NCBI RefSeq assembly: GCF_003626595.1
Contig: NZ_RBAK01000001.1
Span: 620,001 to 684,000 of the forward strand
Length of the DNA: 64,000 nucleotides
Source: Micromonospora endolithica
GTDB taxonomy: Bacteria; Actinomycetota; Actinomycetes; Mycobacteriales; Micromonosporaceae
Direction: 5' to 3'
The notes under the pieces were generated by a model. It worked only from the letters and a program-made list of their open reading frames with translations. It was not told the DNA's origin and did no database searches. The position numbers and the translations under genes were made by a program. Positions 60,801 through 64,000 of this stretch are shown piece after piece. Within the stretch, counting starts at the first letter, position 1, and each line of letters opens with the position of its first letter.

Positions 60801-62570
60801 GTTGTCGATCACCGGGTACGGCAGGACGATCTGCCGGCAGCTCGCCGGGCCCGGGTCGAGCAGGTTGCCCTCCGCGCCGATGGTCGACGCCAGGCTGGTC
60901 ACCAGCTCCTCCCGGATGGCGTCCAGCGGTGGGTTGGTGACCTGGGCGAACAGTTGGTGGAAGTAGTCGTAGAGCAGCCTCGGCCGGGTCGACAGCGGCG
61001 AGATCGGGGTGTCGGTGCCCATCGAGCCGAGTGGCTCGGCCCCGGACCGCGCCATCGGCGCGAGCAGGATCTTCAGCTCCTCCTCGGTGTAGCCGAAGGT
61101 CTGCTGGCGGCGGCGTACCGAGTCGTGGGTGTAGACGGTGTGCTCGCGCGGCGGCAGCTCGTCCAGCTCGATCAGGCCGGCGTGCAGCCAGTCGTCGTAC
61201 GGCAGCGCGGCGGCCAGCTCGGTCTTGATCTCGTCGTCCTGCACGATCCGGCCGGCGACGGTGTCGACCAGGAACATCTTGCCGGGCTGGAGGCGGCCCT
61301 TGGCGATCACCCGGGCCGGGTCGAGGTCGAGCACGCCCGCCTCGCTGCCCAGCACCACCAGGCCGTCGTCGGTACGCCACCAGCGGCCCGGCCGCAGGCC
61401 GTTGCGGTCGAGCACCGCGCCGACGATCTCGCCGTCGGTGAACGCCACCGACGCCGGCCCGTCCCACGGCTCCATCAGGCTGGCGTGGAAGCGGTAGAAC
61501 GCCCGCTTGTCGCCGCGCATGTCCGGGTCGTTCTCCCACGCCTCGGGGATCATCATCAGCACCGCGTGGGGCAGGCTCCGCCCGGACAGGTGCAGCAGCT
61601 CCAGCACCTCGTCGAAGTTCGCCGAGTCGGACGCCGCCGGGGTGCACACCGGGAAGATCCGGCGGATGTTGCCGGGCAGGTGCGGGGTGCGCAGGAGCGC
61701 CTCCCGGGCCTGCATCCAGTTGCGGTTGCCGCGGATCGTGTTGATCTCTCCGTTGTGGGCGATGAAGCGGTACGGGTGCGCCAGCGGCCACGACGGGAAC
61801 GTGTTGGTGGAGAACCGCGAGTGCACCAGCGCGATCGCGCTGTCCACCCGCTCGTCGGTCAGCTCCGGGTAGTACGCCGGCAACTGGTCCGGGGTGAGCA
61901 TGCCCTTCCACACCATGGTCCGCCCGGACAGCGACGGGAAGTAGACCGGCACGCCCCGCTCCGCGGACTCCCGCTCGGCCTGCTTGCGGACGCAGAACGC
62001 CACCCGCTCCAGGTCCAGGCCCTCCAGCGGGGAACCGGCCGGACCGGCGGGCGAGTCGGTGAGCCGGTGCGCGGCCAGGAAGAGCTGCCGGACCCGGGGC
62101 ATCGCGGCCAGGGCGGTCTCGCCGAGACCGCTCGGGTCCACCGGGACGTCCCGCCAGCCCAGCACCTCGGCGCCCTCGACCAGCGCGTACTTCTCCACCA
62201 CCTGACGGGCGCGGGCCTCGCCGGCGTCGTCGTCGGGGAGGAACGCCAGGCCGGTGGCGTACTGCCCGGCCGGCGGCAGTGCGAAGCCGGCCACCGCACG
62301 CAGGAACGCGTCCGGCACCTGGATCATGATGCCCGCGCCGTCACCGGTGTTGTGCTCCGCGCCCCGGGCGCCCCGGTGGTCCAGTCTGCAGAGCGCACCG
62401 AGACCGTTGGCCACGACGCCGTGCGAGCGACGGCCGTGCAGGTCGGCCACGAAGGCCACGCCGCAGGCGTCGTGCTCGAAGGCGGGGTCGTACAACCCGG
62501 CTGCGGCGGCGTCGCGACCCACCGGGGGCTGCGGGGCCGGTTGCGGCGTGTGCGGGTACGGAAAGGCCAC
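57873..62570 (-). CDS. gltB: Glutamate synthase (NADPH) large subunit
   Basis: Transfers the amide of glutamine to 2-oxoglutarate, central to ammonium assimilation. 1565 residues if read from the GTG at 62570, which has AGGAGG 4 bases upstream; the GTG at 62588 lacks a binding site. Residue 36 is then the Cys of [14 protein letters not shown], the N-terminal nucleophile of the glutaminase domain exposed by removal of a propeptide. The FMN-binding synthase domain has [20 protein letters not shown] and the 3Fe-4S ligands [15 protein letters not shown]. The C-terminal GXGXG beta-helix domain ([41 protein letters not shown]) completes it. All parts of the family are present. Confidence 0.96.
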
Positions 62571-62716
62571 CGGGCCTCCTGTCGTCACTCAGGGTGGATC
62601 TGGGTGGGGACGACGTCGGCCCTCAGCGGTCTATTGAGTCTACGTTAGGGGGGTCGGCACAAGGCCAGTGCAGATTGATCACACCTTCCAGAGTCTGGGA
62701 CGTGTAGTCTCGCGCG

Positions 62717-63562
62717 GTGGATCCCGCGCACACGGACCTGTTCGACCGGTTGGAACGTTTCTACGACGCGGTGCCCCGGGATGCCGCCCGAGGCGAGGAA
62801 CACGGCCCCCTGGTGCTGTTCGTCCGGGAGGGTGCGGGGTGGCCGTTCTACGCCCGGCCCCGGCTGCACGCCACCGACGCCCCGTCGCTGGCCGACATCT
62901 CGGCGGTCCGGGAGCGGCAACGGGAACTGGGCCTGCCCGAGGCGTTCGAGTGGGTGCACGAGACCACCCCGGCGCTGCTCCCGGTGGCCCGCTCGGCCGG
63001 CCTGTCCGTGCTGGAGGCGCCGCTGATGGTGCTCGACCCGGCCGCGCTGCCGGACCCGGCGACCCTCACCGACGTACCGCTGCGGTCGCTCGACCCCGAC
63101 GCGCCCGGCTTCGCCGCCGACGTGGCGGCGCGGCGGGCGGTGGCCGCGGTCGGCTTCGCCGTTCCCGGTACCGCGCGCGGCGACGCCGGCCCGGCCCAGC
63201 GGGACGCGGCGGTCACCGAACTGGAGGTGGCCGCGCTGGACGAGGAACGCGCCCGGATCGCCGACGGACGGCGGCTGTCGGCGCTGGCCGGCACGCCCGA
63301 GGACGGCGCGCTGGCCAGCGGGATGGCCATGCGGGTCGGTGAGGTGGCCGAGATCGCCGGGGTCGCCACCCTGCCGGTGGCCCGCCGGCGGGGCCTCGGC
63401 GCGGCGGTGACCGCCCTGCTGGCCCGGGAACTGCTCGCCGCCGGCACCGACGTGGTGTTCCTCTCCGCCGGGAGCGAGGACATCGCCCGGGTCTACCTGC
63501 GGGTCGGCTTCCGCCGGGTGGGCACCGCCTGCATCGCCGAACCCGCCGCCCTGCTCAGCTGA
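62717..63562 (+). CDS. GNAT-family N-acetyltransferase
   Basis: 281 residues from the GTG at 62717. The N-terminal 190 residues are less conserved, with an FYARPRLHATDAP segment. The C-terminal GNAT fold (about 195-275) has RVGEVAEIAGVATLPVARRRGLGAAVTALLARELLAAGTDVVFLSAGSEDIARVYLRVGFRRVGT, where RRRGLGAA is the acetyl-CoA-binding loop. A TAGTCT hexamer 6 bases before the GTG and no Shine-Dalgarno suggest a leaderless transcript. The substrate is unknown. It is divergent to gltB but shares no evident function. Confidence 0.87.
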   Translation: MDPAHTDLFDRLERFYDAVPRDAARGEEHGPLVLFVREGAGWPFYARPRLHATDAPSLADISAVRERQRELGLPEAFEWVHETTPALLPVARSAGLSVLEAPLMVLDPAALPDPATLTDVPLRSLDPDAPGFAADVAARRAVAAVGFAVPGTARGDAGPAQRDAAVTELEVAALDEERARIADGRRLSALAGTPEDGALASGMAMRVGEVAEIAGVATLPVARRRGLGAAVTALLARELLAAGTDVVFLSAGSEDIARVYLRVGFRRVGTACIAEPAALLS

Positions 63563-63584
63563 ACGTCGCGCCCGGCGCCGGGGG

Positions 63585-64000
63585 TCAGGCCGGCGGGCGC
63601 CACTGGGCGGCGGAGGCGGCGGCGCTGCCTAGCAGGCGGGAGTTGATCGTGCCCAGGGCCGCGTCGCGGGCGCGCAGCGCGAGCCGGCCGCGGGCCTGCA
63701 GGACCGCCGACATGCGACGGGTCTGCCGGACCACCGCCGCCGCGCGCGGCCGGCGCACCCGGTCGTACGCGGACACGGCGTCCGGCAGCCGCGACTCGCG
63801 CAGCAACGAGGCGAGCGTGGCGGCGTCCTCGAAGGCGAGGCAGGCGCCCTGCCCGAGGTGCGGCGGCATCGCGTGCGCGGCGTCGCCGAGCAGCACCGCC
63901 CCGCCCGGGCCGGCCGGGAAGCCGTACGACCGGGGCAGCGGGCGCAGCTCGCGGATCTCCTGCTGGACGAGGTCGGCCGGGTCGGTGGCGTCGAGAAGGT
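63585..64000 (-). CDS. FAD-dependent monooxygenase, C-terminal part (cut by window edge)
   Basis: About 138 codons are visible, entering from the right edge. The segment GGAVLLGDAAHAMPPHLGQG is the second FAD-binding motif of PHBH-type aromatic hydroxylases (GDAAH then P..GQG), and ACLAFEDAATLASLLRESRLPDAVSAYDRVRRPRAAAVV is the helix that follows. The C-terminus ends shortly after, so this is a single-component monooxygenase without an added thioredoxin-like domain. The FAD-binding GxGxxG start lies outside the window. The substrate cannot be inferred. Confidence 0.9.
   Translation of the reverse strand, partial: LLDATDPADLVQQEIRELRPLPRSYGFPAGPGGAVLLGDAAHAMPPHLGQGACLAFEDAATLASLLRESRLPDAVSAYDRVRRPRAAAVVRQTRRMSAVLQARGRLALRARDAALGTINSRLLGSAAASAAQWRPPA

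Overview
The window is very GC-rich and has the gene complement and codon use of a filamentous actinomycete. I infer Micromonosporaceae, probably Micromonospora or a close relative, from the AfsR-type regulator, the PdtaR-like ANTAR regulator, the many secreted plant-polysaccharide enzymes with CBM2, AbfB and ricin-type modules, and frequent GTG and apparently leaderless starts. Both ends cut genes: the 5' part of polA at the left edge and the C-terminal part of an FAD-dependent monooxygenase at the right edge.

Layout. 1-12 kb: polA (minus), a large AfsR/SARP regulator (plus), a complete branched-chain amino-acid ABC operon livK-H-M-G-F (minus), a lipoprotein and the PdtaR-like response regulator. 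12-13 kb: a tRNA gene with anticodon CAA but a short class I body, followed on the same strand by an HTH-LAGLIDADG protein whose open frame runs back into the tRNA. 13-25 kb: a Cys/Met-metabolism lyase divergent from an Lrp regulator, a luciferase-like oxidoreductase, a CBM2-PL11 rhamnogalacturonan lyase, an aromatic amino-acid decarboxylase, a TauE/SafE exporter with an Rrf2 regulator, and pyk with a TesB-like thioesterase. 25-40 kb: a PAS-GAF-SpoIIE phosphatase, a secreted beta-helix protein, an aldo/keto reductase, a lipase, TerC, a pentapeptide-repeat protein, a matrixin-like metalloprotease with beta-propeller sequence, two GH43 enzymes behind a LacI-type operator, and a broken SGNH hydrolase.

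40-46.6 kb is an accessory stretch of small or unrecognised genes, with a relic of a duplicated C-terminus, a secreted triple-repeat protein and a large hairpin. 46.8-54.6 kb is a probable system built around an FtsK/SpoIIIE-type ATPase. It has small coiled-coil genes on the plus strand and, on the minus strand, a receptor-like transmembrane protein, the ATPase and a proline-rich membrane protein, with a small GntR regulator and paired operator-like sites at its left edge. 55.5-56.4 kb is a repeat island without genes. 56.4-64 kb is gltBD (glutamate synthase), a GNAT acetyltransferase and the truncated monooxygenase.

How it works together: livKHMGF would import branched-chain amino acids and gltBD would assimilate ammonium into glutamate. 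The PL11, beta-helix and GH43 proteins would attack pectin and arabinan outside the cell under LacI-family control. The most unusual items are the tRNA/LAGLIDADG pair, the FtsK-receptor cluster with a receptor whose NTPase-like region appears to lack a P-loop, and the metalloprotease with a cysteine-switch-like motif but no visible signal peptide. All functional statements are from sequence reading only.
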